This document shows, one piece after another, positions 1-8,934 of a stretch of 64,000 nt of DNA. Made by a program: the position numbers and the translations under genes. Source of the stretch: Oceanobacillus sp. HTM 045 (GTDB lineage Bacteria; Pseudomonadota; Alphaproteobacteria; Rhodobacterales; Rhodobacteraceae); assembly GCA_009733745.1 (NCBI GenBank), contig WNWL01000002.1, forward strand, positions 682,001 to 746,000, given 5' to 3'. The notes under the pieces were generated by a model. It saw only the letters and a list, made by a program, of their open reading frames with translations, ran no database searches and had not been told where the DNA came from. Positions within the stretch are counted from its first letter, which is position 1; every line of letters starts with the position of its first letter.

Positions 1-22
1 AGCAGCGCGGCAAGGAAGCGGC

Positions 23-643
23 CTATGCCTGCGCCCCGGTCAGCCAGGGCTGTGCGGCGGACTGCTTCGCCTCGAACGCCTCGATGGCGTCCTCCTTCTC
101 CATCGTCAAGCCGATGTCGTCGAGGCCGTTCAGCAGGCAGTGCTTGCGGAACGGGTCGACGTCGAAGCTGATCGAGCCGCCATCCGGCCCGGTGATAACC
201 TGCTTCTCAAGGTCCACCGTCAGCACCGCGTTGGCGCCGCGCGAGGCGTCGTCGAGCAGCTTGTCGATCTCTTCCTGCGGCAGGGCGATCGGCAGGATGC
301 CGTTCTTGAAGCAGTTGTTGAAGAAGATGTCCGCGAAGGACGGCGCGATCACGCAGCGGATGCCGAAATCCAGCAGCGCCCACGGCGCGTGCTCGCGCGA
401 CGAGCCGCAGCCGAAATTGTCGCCGGCGACGAGGATCTGCGCCTCGCGGTAGGCGGGCTTGTTCAGCACGAAATCCGGGTTCTCGGTGCCGTCGGCGTTG
501 TAGCGCATCTCGGTGAAGAGGTTCACGCCCAGCCCGGTGCGCTTGATGGTCTTCAGGAACTGCTTCGGAATGATCATGTCGGTGTCGACATTGACCATCG
601 GCAGGGGCGCGGCGACGCCGGTGAGGCTGGTGAACTTGTCCAT
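23..643 (-). CDS. leuD: 3-isopropylmalate dehydratase small subunit
   Basis: Small subunit of isopropylmalate isomerase, which with LeuC converts 2-isopropylmalate to 3-isopropylmalate in leucine synthesis (cytosol). The 206-residue protein starts [20 protein letters not shown] and carries the family core around [12 protein letters not shown] and [15 protein letters not shown], the swivel domain that closes over the LeuC cluster. The reading frame is open for 23 more codons upstream, but that extension is arginine-rich and unlike the family, and GGAGCC lies just before the chosen ATG. Length is normal for the family. The partner leuC lies 5.4 kb away on the same strand, separated by unrelated genes, so the two are not one operon. 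Confidence 0.96.
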   Translation of the reverse strand: MDKFTSLTGVAAPLPMVNVDTDMIIPKQFLKTIKRTGLGVNLFTEMRYNADGTENPDFVLNKPAYREAQILVAGDNFGCGSSREHAPWALLDFGIRCVIAPSFADIFFNNCFKNGILPIALPQEEIDKLLDDASRGANAVLTVDLEKQVITGPDGGSISFDVDPFRKHCLLNGLDDIGLTMEKEDAIEAFEAKQSAAQPWLTGAQA

Positions 644-876
644 CTGACGGCTCCTTGAATGACGCTCTCCCTTACCCCCTTCGCGGCGGCGGACGCAAGG
701 CGGGAGGCGCATCAGGGCACGAGGGATGGCGCCGCCGGGAGGGTCCCGGCGATCCCCGTCCGCTCCCGATGATGTGATCGCCCGGGCGGCATTCCGGTCC
801 GAAACCCCACACCTGCCCGCGCCGGAAACCCTTAACGGACCCGTACCAGATGCAGGAATTGAAAGGAGAGCACATC

Positions 877-1227
877 ATGAGACACCGTAATTCGATGCGT
901 GCCGCGGTCATTGGTATCGGCCTTGCGTTGGGCCTCGGCGCTGTTACCCCTGCGAGCGCCATGACCCCCGCTCCCGCCCCGGCGGCCGCCGAAGCCCCGG
1001 CCAAGGTGGAACTGGTGGGCGGTCGTCATCATCATGGATACCACCGCGACCACCGCCGCTGGCGCGGCCACGGTCATCACCGTCGCTGGCACCACGGTCC
1101 GAGCCGGTATCACTGGGGTCACCATCGCGCCCGCCGCGACTGGCGCCACGATCGCCGCCACTACCGCCGCCATTACGGCCACGGCGCGCGGATCCTGACG
1201 CCCTATGGCTACGTGATCATCCGCTGA
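877..1227 (+). CDS. Small secreted histidine/arginine-rich protein
   Basis: Unrecognised protein of 116 residues. Residues 1-27 form a signal peptide (charged start, hydrophobic stretch IGIGLALGLGAV, cleavage near ASA). After a short Ala/Pro stretch comes a block of about 60 residues with some 17 histidines and many arginines, tryptophans and tyrosines (for example GRHHHGYHRDHRRW), ending in a conventional tail GYVIIR. The start was chosen because AAAGGAG lies 8 bases upstream of ATG; an ATG nine codons earlier lacks such a site. The His-rich body suggests metal binding in the periplasm, but that is inference from composition only. Confidence 0.72.
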   Translation: MRHRNSMRAAVIGIGLALGLGAVTPASAMTPAPAPAAAEAPAKVELVGGRHHHGYHRDHRRWRGHGHHRRWHHGPSRYHWGHHRARRDWRHDRRHYRRHYGHGARILTPYGYVIIR

Positions 1228-1274
1228 GGCGGCACGGCTGGACGCCCGGCGGGCGAGGCCCCATCTCAAGGGGC

Positions 1275-1562
1275 ATGACACGCCTGCCGGGCATCTCCTC
1301 CCTGATCCTCGCCGCCGCGCTCGCCGGCCCGGCCGCGGCAGGCGGCCTGACGCGGGAATCCCCCTTCCCCCGGAGCGAGCCGCTGACCCAGCCGGAGATC
1401 GGACCCGGCCGCGCCGACCGGTTCAGCGCGCCCGACAGGCGCCGCGTCACCCCGCCGGACGTCACCGAAAGCATCCGCGAGCAGGAGATGCGGCGGCGCG
1501 AGCGGGAGGGCGACGCGGGCTTCGGCGACTACCTTCAGGAACGTCTCCGCCGCGACCGCTGA
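1275..1562 (+). CDS. Small secreted hypothetical protein
   Basis: A 95-residue protein with an N-terminal signal peptide (LPGISSLILAAALAGPAAAGG) and a charged mature part rich in Arg, Glu and Pro, ending DYLQERLRRDR. AAGGGG precedes the ATG. It follows the histidine-rich gene on the same strand by 47 bases, so the two may be cotranscribed. No family was recognised. The signal peptide and placement support a real gene, but there is no conserved domain to prove it. Confidence 0.55.
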   Translation: MTRLPGISSLILAAALAGPAAAGGLTRESPFPRSEPLTQPEIGPGRADRFSAPDRRRVTPPDVTESIREQEMRRREREGDAGFGDYLQERLRRDR

Positions 1563-1603
1563 GAGGACTGGCCCGCCCGCCGCAATGCGGATAGAGAGCG
1601 GCG

Positions 1604-2830
1604 ATGTCCATCCTCCGATTCTTCCGGGAAAACGCGCGCTGGCTTGGAGCAGGGGTCCTGCTCTCCTTCGCGTCGTCGTTCGGACAGACCTATTTCATCT
1701 CCCTCTTCTCGGCCGAGATCCGCGGCGCGTACGGCCTGTCCGACGGCGACTGGGGCGTGCTCTACACCGCCGGCACGCTGATCTCCGCCGCGCTGCTGAT
1801 CCAGGCCGGCAAGCTGGCCGATCACTACACCACCCGCAGCCTCGCGATGGGCGTGCTGGTGATCTACGCGCTGGTCGCGCTGTCGATGTCGGCGAACGAA
1901 TCCGTCTACCTGCTGGTCGCCGTCATCGCCGGGCTGCGGTTCTGCGGCCAGGGCATGATGAGCCATCTCTGCATGACGGCGATGGGCCGCTGGTTCGCCG
2001 CCAGCCGCGGGCGCGCCGTGGCCGTGGCGGGGCTCGGCTTCTCGCTCGGCGAGGCGCTCCTGCCCGGTATCGTCGCGGGACTGGAGCCTCTGCTCGGCTG
2101 GCGCGGCATCTGGGTCGCGGCGGCGGTCGTGCTGGTCGCGGTCTACCTGCCCGCGATCCGCTGGCTGACCGCGTCGGAGCGCCGCCCGCAGGGCGATGCC
2201 GGGGGCGACGGCGGCACGGCCGGCCTCGGCGCCCGGCACTGGACCCGCCGCGACGCCATGCGGCACTGGCTGTTCTGGGCGATCCTGCCCGGCGTTCTGG
2301 CGCCGCCCTTCATCGGCACGTCGGTCTTCTTCCACGCCGTCCACCTGAGCGAGGTAAAGGGCTGGGACTTCTCGGCCATCGCCGCCGCCTACCCGGTCTA
2401 TGCCGTGGTGACGGTCTGCTTCTCCTTCGTCGCCGGGTCGCTGATCGACCGGTTCGGCGCCGCGTCCCTCCTGCCCGGCTTCCTCCTGCCGCTCGCGGCG
2501 GGGATGACCGTGCTCGGCCTCGGCAACGGGGAGGGGGCGATCTTCGTCGCATTCGCGCTGATGGGCGTGAGCCAAGGCACGGTGACCGCCTTCTTCGGCG
2601 CGCTCTGGCCGGAGCTCTACGGCACCCGCCATCTCGGCGCGGTGCGGGCCGTGGCGATCTCGGCGATGGTGATCTCGACCGCGGTCGGCCCCGGCGTCAC
2701 CGGCTCGCTGATCGACCTCGGCGTGCCCTTCGTGACGCAGGCGCTGTTCATGGCGGCCTATTGCGTGGCGATCTCTGCGACCTTCCTCGCCGTCGCCCGG
2801 CGGATCACCTCAGAACGCGCCCTCGGTTGA
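1604..2830 (+). CDS. Major facilitator superfamily transporter
   Basis: Inner-membrane secondary transporter of 408 residues with about twelve hydrophobic segments in two halves separated by a charged loop near residues 188-215 (SERRPQGDAGG). Short loops such as GKLADHYTTRS (residues 67-77) and SLIDRFGAAS in the second half are the usual MFS loop signatures between helices 2-3 and 8-9. The substrate cannot be told from sequence. It follows the small secreted genes with 41 bases between them. Its last 21 bases overlap the 3' end of the convergent cfa gene, so the two transcripts must share a short complementary region. Confidence 0.88.
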   Translation: MSILRFFRENARWLGAGVLLSFASSFGQTYFISLFSAEIRGAYGLSDGDWGVLYTAGTLISAALLIQAGKLADHYTTRSLAMGVLVIYALVALSMSANESVYLLVAVIAGLRFCGQGMMSHLCMTAMGRWFAASRGRAVAVAGLGFSLGEALLPGIVAGLEPLLGWRGIWVAAAVVLVAVYLPAIRWLTASERRPQGDAGGDGGTAGLGARHWTRRDAMRHWLFWAILPGVLAPPFIGTSVFFHAVHLSEVKGWDFSAIAAAYPVYAVVTVCFSFVAGSLIDRFGAASLLPGFLLPLAAGMTVLGLGNGEGAIFVAFALMGVSQGTVTAFFGALWPELYGTRHLGAVRAVAISAMVISTAVGPGVTGSLIDLGVPFVTQALFMAAYCVAISATFLAVARRITSERALG

Positions 2831-4075
2831 GGCCAGCAGCCGCTCCAGCACCTGCGACTCGCGCGCCTTGAGCGCCTCCCGCGCCGGCTGGATGTAGTCC
2901 CGGTGGCGCGGCACCGCCTCGCGGTTCCGCGCCAACTGGAACTGGAACACGCAGGAGGAGCCGTGGCGGAACGCCCCCTCGCAGGCCGAGAGGTAGATGT
3001 CCCACATCCGCGCGAACCGCTCGTCGAACATCTCGATGGCCTCGCCGCGCACCGCCTCGAAGCGCTCGCGCCATGCCTTGAGCGTATCGGCGTAATGCGT
3101 CCGCCAGACCTCGCAGTCCAGCGTCCAGAGGCCGGACCGCTCGACCGAGCCGAACGCCTCCGACATCGACGGCGCGTAGCCGCCGGGGAAGATGTACTTG
3201 CGCAGGAACGGGCTGGTCAGCCCCGGCGGCGTGTTGGACGAGATCGAATGGATCAGCGCCACGCCGTCCGGCGCCAGCCGGTCGCGCACGTTAAGGAAAT
3301 AGGTGTCGAGATACGAGATCCCGACATGCTCCAGCATCCCGACCGAGACCACCCGGTCGAAGGTCTCCGTCACCTCGCGGTAGTCCTGCAGCCGGAACTC
3401 CACCTTGTCGGCCAGCCCCAGCGCCTCCGCCCGGCGCCGCGCGACCTTGAGCTGTTCCTCCGCCAGCGTCACGCCCACCACCCGGACGTCGGCGACCGCG
3501 GCGAGATAGAGCGCCATGCCGCCCCAGCCGCAGCCGATATCCAGCACCCGCTGTCCCGGCTCCAGCGCCAGCTTGGCGGCGATGTGGCGCTTCTTGGCGG
3601 TCTGCGCCTCCTCCAGCGTCTCGGCGCCGGGCTCCCAGTAGGCGCAGGAATACTGCATGTCCCGGTCGAGCCAGAGCCGGTAGAAGGCGTTGCCGAGGTC
3701 GTAATGGTGATGCGCGTTCTTGCGCGCCCGGCTGATCGGGTTGTGCTGCATCAGCCGGCGGAACCGGCGCAGCACGCCCTTCCAGAAGATCTGCGTCGGC
3801 GTCAGGTCGAACCGCGGCCGGTTGACGAAGAACAGCGTGATGAAGTCGTGGACCGTGCCCTTCTCGACCACCAGCCGCCCGTCCATGTAGGCCTCGGGCG
3901 CGGCAAGCTCGGGATTGAACAGGATCTTCCGGTCGAGCCCCGGATCGGTGATCCGGATCGCCACTTCCGGCCCCGGCCCCTCGCCGCCATAGGCAGTACT
4001 CGTCCCGTCCGGCCAGGTCACGTCCAGTCGCCCCGTCCGGATCGCCTTCTTGAAGATCCTTGGCAGGAACCGCAT
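2810..4075 (-). CDS. cfa: Cyclopropane-fatty-acyl-phospholipid synthase
   Basis: SAM-dependent enzyme that adds a methylene group across double bonds of membrane phospholipid acyl chains. The 421-residue protein has an N-terminal lipid-contact domain and a C-terminal methyltransferase fold: HHYDLGNAFYRLWLD, then VLDIGCGWGGMALYLA (SAM-binding glycine loop), then VSVGMLEHVG. The frame is open to a GTG four codons upstream, but ATG 4075 is preferred because TGAGGGCG precedes it with normal spacing and the next gene upstream has the same arrangement. Length is somewhat above the 380-residue E. coli enzyme. A good sigma70-type promoter lies at 4102-4131. Confidence 0.95.
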   Translation of the reverse strand: MRFLPRIFKKAIRTGRLDVTWPDGTSTAYGGEGPGPEVAIRITDPGLDRKILFNPELAAPEAYMDGRLVVEKGTVHDFITLFFVNRPRFDLTPTQIFWKGVLRRFRRLMQHNPISRARKNAHHHYDLGNAFYRLWLDRDMQYSCAYWEPGAETLEEAQTAKKRHIAAKLALEPGQRVLDIGCGWGGMALYLAAVADVRVVGVTLAEEQLKVARRRAEALGLADKVEFRLQDYREVTETFDRVVSVGMLEHVGISYLDTYFLNVRDRLAPDGVALIHSISSNTPPGLTSPFLRKYIFPGGYAPSMSEAFGSVERSGLWTLDCEVWRTHYADTLKAWRERFEAVRGEAIEMFDERFARMWDIYLSACEGAFRHGSSCVFQFQLARNREAVPRHRDYIQPAREALKARESQVLERLLASTEGAF

Positions 4076-4101
4076 TGTCGCCCTCACATCCCCGTCACGG
4101 A

Positions 4102-4131
4102 CTTATATGCAGCCCTCTCGCCGGGCTGCAA
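4102..4131 (-). promoter_or_regulatory. Sigma70-type promoter of cfa
   Basis: On the minus strand TTGCAG (4131-4126) and TATAAG (4107-4102) are separated by 18 bases. The hexamers and the surrounding bases closely match the promoter at 4686-4715 in front of the next gene upstream. Confidence 0.6.
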
Positions 4132-4183
4132 CCTGCCGATGGCATGGCGGACAGCGTAAGGGCGGCGCGTGAGGACGCCCCGT

Positions 4184-4660
4184 TCAGAAACACTCCGCCT
4201 CGGCCCGCTCCACCTCGAAGGCCGCGCCGCGCAGCGGGAACACGTAGGGGAACTCCTCCAGCACGATCGCGATCCCCCGCCCGCTCCGAAGCAGGTCGAG
4301 GATCGGGTCGCCCGCCTCCAGCCTCGTGCGGGTGAACAGGTGGCTGCCCGCCGGCAGGTCGGTCATCCGCCGCGTCTCCGCGAAGTCGTCGATGGCGATG
4401 ACCGCGTCGCGTGGCGCTCCCTCCGTGCCCGGCACGCCGATCAGCAGCCCGAGGCTCAGCACCCCCGGCGCCTCGCAGATCACCGCGGCGCAGACCGAGG
4501 GAAACAGGAACTCGGGGTCGCAGATACGCGCGCCCGACCCGAACGCGCCGAGATCGACCCGCGCCCAGTTGTTCTCCAGCTCCGCCCGGGCCGGCCCCGC
4601 GGCAAGCGCGAGGCCCCCGATCACCGCCGCGGCGCAAACCTGCTTCCGTGGAAATCGCAT
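4184..4660 (-). CDS. Secreted hypothetical protein
   Basis: A 158-residue protein with a clear signal peptide (MRFPRKQVCAAAVIGGLALAAGPARA), so it is exported to the periplasm. The mature part has four cysteines in its first half (including ICDPEFLF and AVICEAPG) and ends near FEVERAEAECF; possible disulfides fit a periplasmic location. The family was not recognised. The start is set by GAGGGCG directly upstream of ATG, identical in layout to the cfa start. It lies 109 bases upstream of the cfa start on the same strand, but both genes have their own near-identical promoters. Confidence 0.7.
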   Translation of the reverse strand: MRFPRKQVCAAAVIGGLALAAGPARAELENNWARVDLGAFGSGARICDPEFLFPSVCAAVICEAPGVLSLGLLIGVPGTEGAPRDAVIAIDDFAETRRMTDLPAGSHLFTRTRLEAGDPILDLLRSGRGIAIVLEEFPYVFPLRGAAFEVERAEAECF

Positions 4661-4685
4661 TACGCCCTCGCATCTCGCAGGGGCA

Positions 4686-4715
4686 CTTGTATCCGTTGCC
4701 CGCGCCGGGCCGCAA
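4686..4715 (-). promoter_or_regulatory. Promoter matching the cfa promoter
   Basis: On the minus strand TTGCGG (4715-4710) and TACAAG (4691-4686) with an 18-base spacer. Spacer start CCCGGCG and the leader bases up to GAGGGCG resemble the cfa promoter, which suggests duplication or shared control. Confidence 0.55.
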
Positions 4716-4800
4716 TCCGCCCGTCGCACGGGTGAACACCACACGGGAACGCGGCGGCCCCGCCGGACCGCCGCGCAACATTTTCGGCCGGGCTCTGCCG

Positions 4801-5082
4801 TCAGGCGTGCGCCGTCGTCGGGTCGATCATCCGCGCGACCGCGGTGATCCGCGAGGCCGGGAATCCGCTGATCTCCGCATGGCGCCGGATCGCGTCCTCG
4901 TCCTCCGCGAGGTAGACGCAGAAGGTCTTGTCCGACGCGACGAAGCTTTCCACCCACTGGACCGCGGGCGCGAGCGCCGCAAGAGCCTCGTTCGACTTCG
5001 CCGCCGCTCCCGACAGCTCTGCCTGCCCCAGCGTGCCGACGGCCGGCATGTCGCGTTCGATGATGAAACGTCTGAGCGTCAT
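4801..5082 (-). CDS. DUF4242 domain protein (nickel-binding-like)
   Basis: A 93-residue cytosolic protein matching the DUF4242 pattern: FIIERDMPAVGTLGQAEL at the start, SNEALAALAPAVQWVESFV in the middle, then KTFCVYLAEDEDAIRRHAE and GFPASRIT. The family contains ferredoxin-fold proteins, one of which (Streptomyces SCO4226) binds nickel; whether this copy does is unknown. GGAGGAC precedes the start codon. It is divergent from the HxlR regulator gene at 5262, and a palindromic operator-like sequence lies between them, so it is probably a target of that regulator. Confidence 0.85.
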   Translation of the reverse strand: MTLRRFIIERDMPAVGTLGQAELSGAAAKSNEALAALAPAVQWVESFVASDKTFCVYLAEDEDAIRRHAEISGFPASRITAVARMIDPTTAHA

Positions 5083-5178
5083 GATGTGGTCCTCCGTACC
5101 GTTTTCATCCTGCGCCGCCCTGTCCGGTGCGGCATCCCGAGCCTGTCGGAAACGGCACGCCCCGGACCAGTCCCGTGA

Positions 5179-5204
5179 CTGTATCGGCGGTACAGTTCCT
5201 GTAC
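5179..5204. promoter_or_regulatory. Overlapping palindromes, likely HxlR operator
   Basis: Two overlapping inverted repeats share one arm: CTGTA-N7-TACAG at 5179-5195 and GTACAG-TTC-CTGTAC at 5190-5204. They sit in the 179-base divergent region between the DUF4242 gene and the HxlR gene. HxlR-family regulators bind short GTAC-containing palindromes as dimers, so autoregulation and control of the neighbour is the natural reading. Confidence 0.55.
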
Positions 5205-5261
5205 TGGACGTCGCCGCCATTCGGGCCGACCATGACTGGAGGGAGCAAGAGGGAGGCACCC

Positions 5262-5954
5262 ATGGCACAACCCGGCTACAAGCAGTTCTGCCCGGTGGCG
5301 ATGGCCGCGGAGATCCTCTGCACGCGGTGGACAATGGTCCTGATGCGCGAGCTGGTCGCAGGATCGACCCGCTTCAACGACCTGCGCCGCGGCGTCCCGA
5401 AGATGTCGCCGACGCTGCTCTCGCAGCGCCTGCGCAGCCTCGAGGATGCAGGGGTGCTCGAACGGCGGCCCGTGCGCGGCCAGAAAGGCGTCAACGACTA
5501 CATCCTCACCCCTGCCGGTCAGGACCTGAGAGCGATCGTCGAGGCGATGGGCATCTGGGGCCAGCGCTGGGTCGAGTCTCGGCTTTCGCTGAAGAACCTC
5601 GATCCGTCGCTCCTGATGTGGGACATGCGCCGCAACCTGAACCCCGAGCCACTGCCGGACGGCAAGACGGTGATCCAGTTCCTGTACCCGGAACTGCCGG
5701 CCTCGAAACGCGACTGGTGGCTGGTGGTGGAGCCGGATGGCGAGGTCGATCTCTGCTGGGCCGATCCGGGCTTCGACGTGGATCTCTACGTCGCGACCGA
5801 TCTCAGGACGATGACGGCGATCTGGATGGGGGTCGAGACCGTCCAGAACGCCGGCGACGCGCTGCAATTTACCGGCAGCAAGGCAATCGCAAGCACCATG
5901 CAGGCATGGCTCGGGCTCAGCCCGTTCGCCGCGGAAAAGAAGCGGGTCGCTTGA
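5262..5954 (+). CDS. HxlR-family regulator with C-terminal SCP2-like domain
   Basis: DNA-binding regulator of 230 residues. Residues 1-100 are an HxlR winged helix: CPVAMAAEILCTRWTMVLMRELVAG, then FNDLRRGVPKMSPTLLSQRLRSLE and the wing LERRPVRGQK...YILTPAGQDL. A conserved Cys (residue 8) sits at the place used by redox-sensing members. Residues 130-225 look like an SCP2-type fold (IQFLYPELPASKRDWWLVVEPDGEVDLCWADPG... ALQFTGS), a domain that usually binds a hydrophobic ligand; here it probably acts as sensor. GGGAGG precedes the chosen ATG; the longer open frame upstream covers the operator and is discarded. Confidence 0.87.
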   Translation: MAQPGYKQFCPVAMAAEILCTRWTMVLMRELVAGSTRFNDLRRGVPKMSPTLLSQRLRSLEDAGVLERRPVRGQKGVNDYILTPAGQDLRAIVEAMGIWGQRWVESRLSLKNLDPSLLMWDMRRNLNPEPLPDGKTVIQFLYPELPASKRDWWLVVEPDGEVDLCWADPGFDVDLYVATDLRTMTAIWMGVETVQNAGDALQFTGSKAIASTMQAWLGLSPFAAEKKRVA

Positions 5955-5965
5955 GACGCGGGCAC

Positions 5966-6025
5966 GTTAACACTTTTATGTAACGATTTCAGAGGATTAC
6001 AGGCTTCGCAACCTTGCGAAGCCTG
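5966..6025 (-). repeat. Intergenic repeat element, copy 1 (behind leuC)
   Basis: Perfect 12-base inverted repeat (arms 6000-6011 and 6014-6025, CAGGCTTCGCAA) joined to a 35-base box (5966-6000) that reads GTTAACACTTTT at one end and ATTAC at the other. Read in the direction of leuC transcription the order is hairpin, GTAAT, about 20 variable bases, AAAAGTGTTAAC. The same order and the same 35-base length recur at 29556-29590, 29657-29691 and 60282-60316. The hairpin probably also terminates leuC. Confidence 0.7.
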
Positions 6026-6047
6026 CGATCTGCGTCGGCGCGGGCGT

Positions 6048-7454
<1,407 letters not shown>

Positions 7455-7929
7455 TCTCTCGGTCCTTGGCTTGTGGCTCAGGTTGGCGGCAGCTAGCGGA
7501 GCGCCGCGCTCAGCCACCCGTCACGCGCACCAGCCCGCGCGCATGGAACCGCCACGGCAGGCGGGCATGGTCGGCGAGATCGACAAGTATGCGGGCGTGC
7601 GCGATCATCCGCGCAGCAATACTCCCGCCGATGCGGCGGCGCAAGCGGGGTCGGGTTCACCATTTCGGTGCTGGGATGATCCCGCGATGTCACCGCTCCG
7701 ACCGGGGTCGAAGGATTGCGCGGAGGGCCATGACTGGCCCTGGTCGGGCGTGGTGCTTCTTCCGGTCTGCGCCGTTTATGCCGGCAAGTCCTCCTTCCAT
7801 CCGATCCTCCTGCTGCGGTCGAGAACGCCCGGCCCCGGGGAGGGCCGGGCGTGGCCCGGGCTGGTCGCCCGGGCTGGCGACTGACCGTACCCCTGCGAAG
7901 GATCCCGGCGAAGGCGACGGCACAGGCCC
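7455..7929. other. 475-base region without a recognised gene
   Basis: Between leuC and the metF-like gene. Several frames are open for 60-140 codons, but none has a recognisable domain, signal peptide or good ribosome binding site. Two GC-rich inverted repeats close to the metF-like stop (arms 7826-7834/7843-7851, and CCCGGG at 7855-7860/7868-7873) may be its terminator, although no T run follows. The rest probably holds the leuC promoter; I see no clear hexamers. Confidence 0.5.
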
Positions 7930-8934
7930 CTACTGCGCCTGTCCCACCACCCGCCGCCGGGGCCGCCGCCCCGCCAGGACCCCGGACTCGAGGATGATCT
8001 CCGACACCTGGTGCTCGCGGCGGTAGGCCATGACATGCACCCCGGCCACCCCCGCGACATCCCTGATCTGCTGGATCAGCTCGATGCAGATGCGCTTGCC
8101 TTCCTCGGCAGGCTTCGCGGCCTTCTCCATCCGCTCGATCACCGCGTCGGGGATGTGGATGCCCGGCACGTTCGAGCGCATCCACCGCGCCGCCTTGGCC
8201 GAGGCCAGCGGGCCGACGCCGGGCAGGATGAAGACCCGCTCGTGCAGCCCGAGGTCCCGCACGCGCGCCATGAATTTCTCGAACACCGGCAGGTCGAAGA
8301 TGTAGTTGGTCTGGATGAAGTCCGCTCCCGCCTCGACCTTCTTGGCCAGTCGCTCGGGACGCCACTCGCGCGGTTCGATGCAGGGGTTCTCGGCAGCACC
8401 GATGAACATCCGCGGCGGGCGGGTGATCTTGCGGCCCGAGAGGAACACGCCCTCGTCGCGCATCGTCCGGATGGTGCGCACCAGCGAGATGGAGTCGAAA
8501 TCGAACACCGGCCGCGCCCCCGGCTGGTCGCCCGTGCCGACCCCGTCGCCGGTCAGGCAGAGCACGTTCCGCACCCCCATCGCCGCCGCGCCCAGCACGT
8601 CGCCCTGGATCGCGATCCGGTTCCGGTCGCGGCAGGAGATCTGGTAGACGGTCCCATAGCCCGCCCGCGTCAGCAGCGCGCAGATCCCGATCGAGGACAT
8701 GTGGCAGTTGGCCCCCGAGGCGTCGGTCGCGTTCAGGGCATCGGCGACCTCGCCCAGCGGCCGCGCAGCATCGAACACGTCCGACGGGTCGGCGCTGTCG
8801 GGCGGGTTCAGTTCCGCCGTCACCGCGAAACGCCCCGAGCGCAGCACCCGCTCCAGCCGGCTGTCGGAGACGTGGCCCGGCGGCGGGTCGGCATAGGGGC
8901 GCACAATGTCGCCCAGATCGCCGGGTTCGCTCAT
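7930..8934 (-). CDS. Methylenetetrahydrofolate reductase (MetF family)
   Basis: TIM-barrel flavoenzyme family that reduces 5,10-methylenetetrahydrofolate to 5-methyltetrahydrofolate, 334 residues. Seen: TAELNPPDSADPSDVF near residue 45, GVRNVLCLTGDGVGTGDQPG (family nucleotide/folate loop), and AGADFIQTNYIFDLPVFEKFM toward the C-terminus. It lacks the fused C-terminal regulatory domain. Its ATG overlaps the stop of the 8931-9509 gene (ATGA), so the two are translationally coupled. The sequence resembles the MetF-like branch that pairs with a separate zinc/iron-cysteine protein, used in one-carbon catabolism, more than classical MetF of methionine synthesis; which role applies is not settled, so no symbol is given. 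Confidence 0.85.
   Translation of the reverse strand: MSEPGDLGDIVRPYADPPPGHVSDSRLERVLRSGRFAVTAELNPPDSADPSDVFDAARPLGEVADALNATDASGANCHMSSIGICALLTRAGYGTVYQISCRDRNRIAIQGDVLGAAAMGVRNVLCLTGDGVGTGDQPGARPVFDFDSISLVRTIRTMRDEGVFLSGRKITRPPRMFIGAAENPCIEPREWRPERLAKKVEAGADFIQTNYIFDLPVFEKFMARVRDLGLHERVFILPGVGPLASAKAARWMRSNVPGIHIPDAVIERMEKAAKPAEEGKRICIELIQQIRDVAGVAGVHVMAYRREHQVSEIILESGVLAGRRPRRRVVGQAQ

Noticed and set aside
1535-2632. 365-codon minus-strand open frame under the MFS gene.
   Set aside because: Shadow of the MFS gene: charged, repetitive and without domains, whereas the plus strand gives a clear transporter.
2810-2830. 21-base overlap of the MFS and cfa 3' ends as evidence of a misplaced stop.
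   Set aside because: Both proteins end naturally for their families; convergent overlaps of this size are common.
7471-7884. Open frame of 137 codons between leuC and the metF-like gene.
   Set aside because: No domain, no signal peptide, no good ribosome binding site and low-complexity content; in this GC range such frames are expected by chance.
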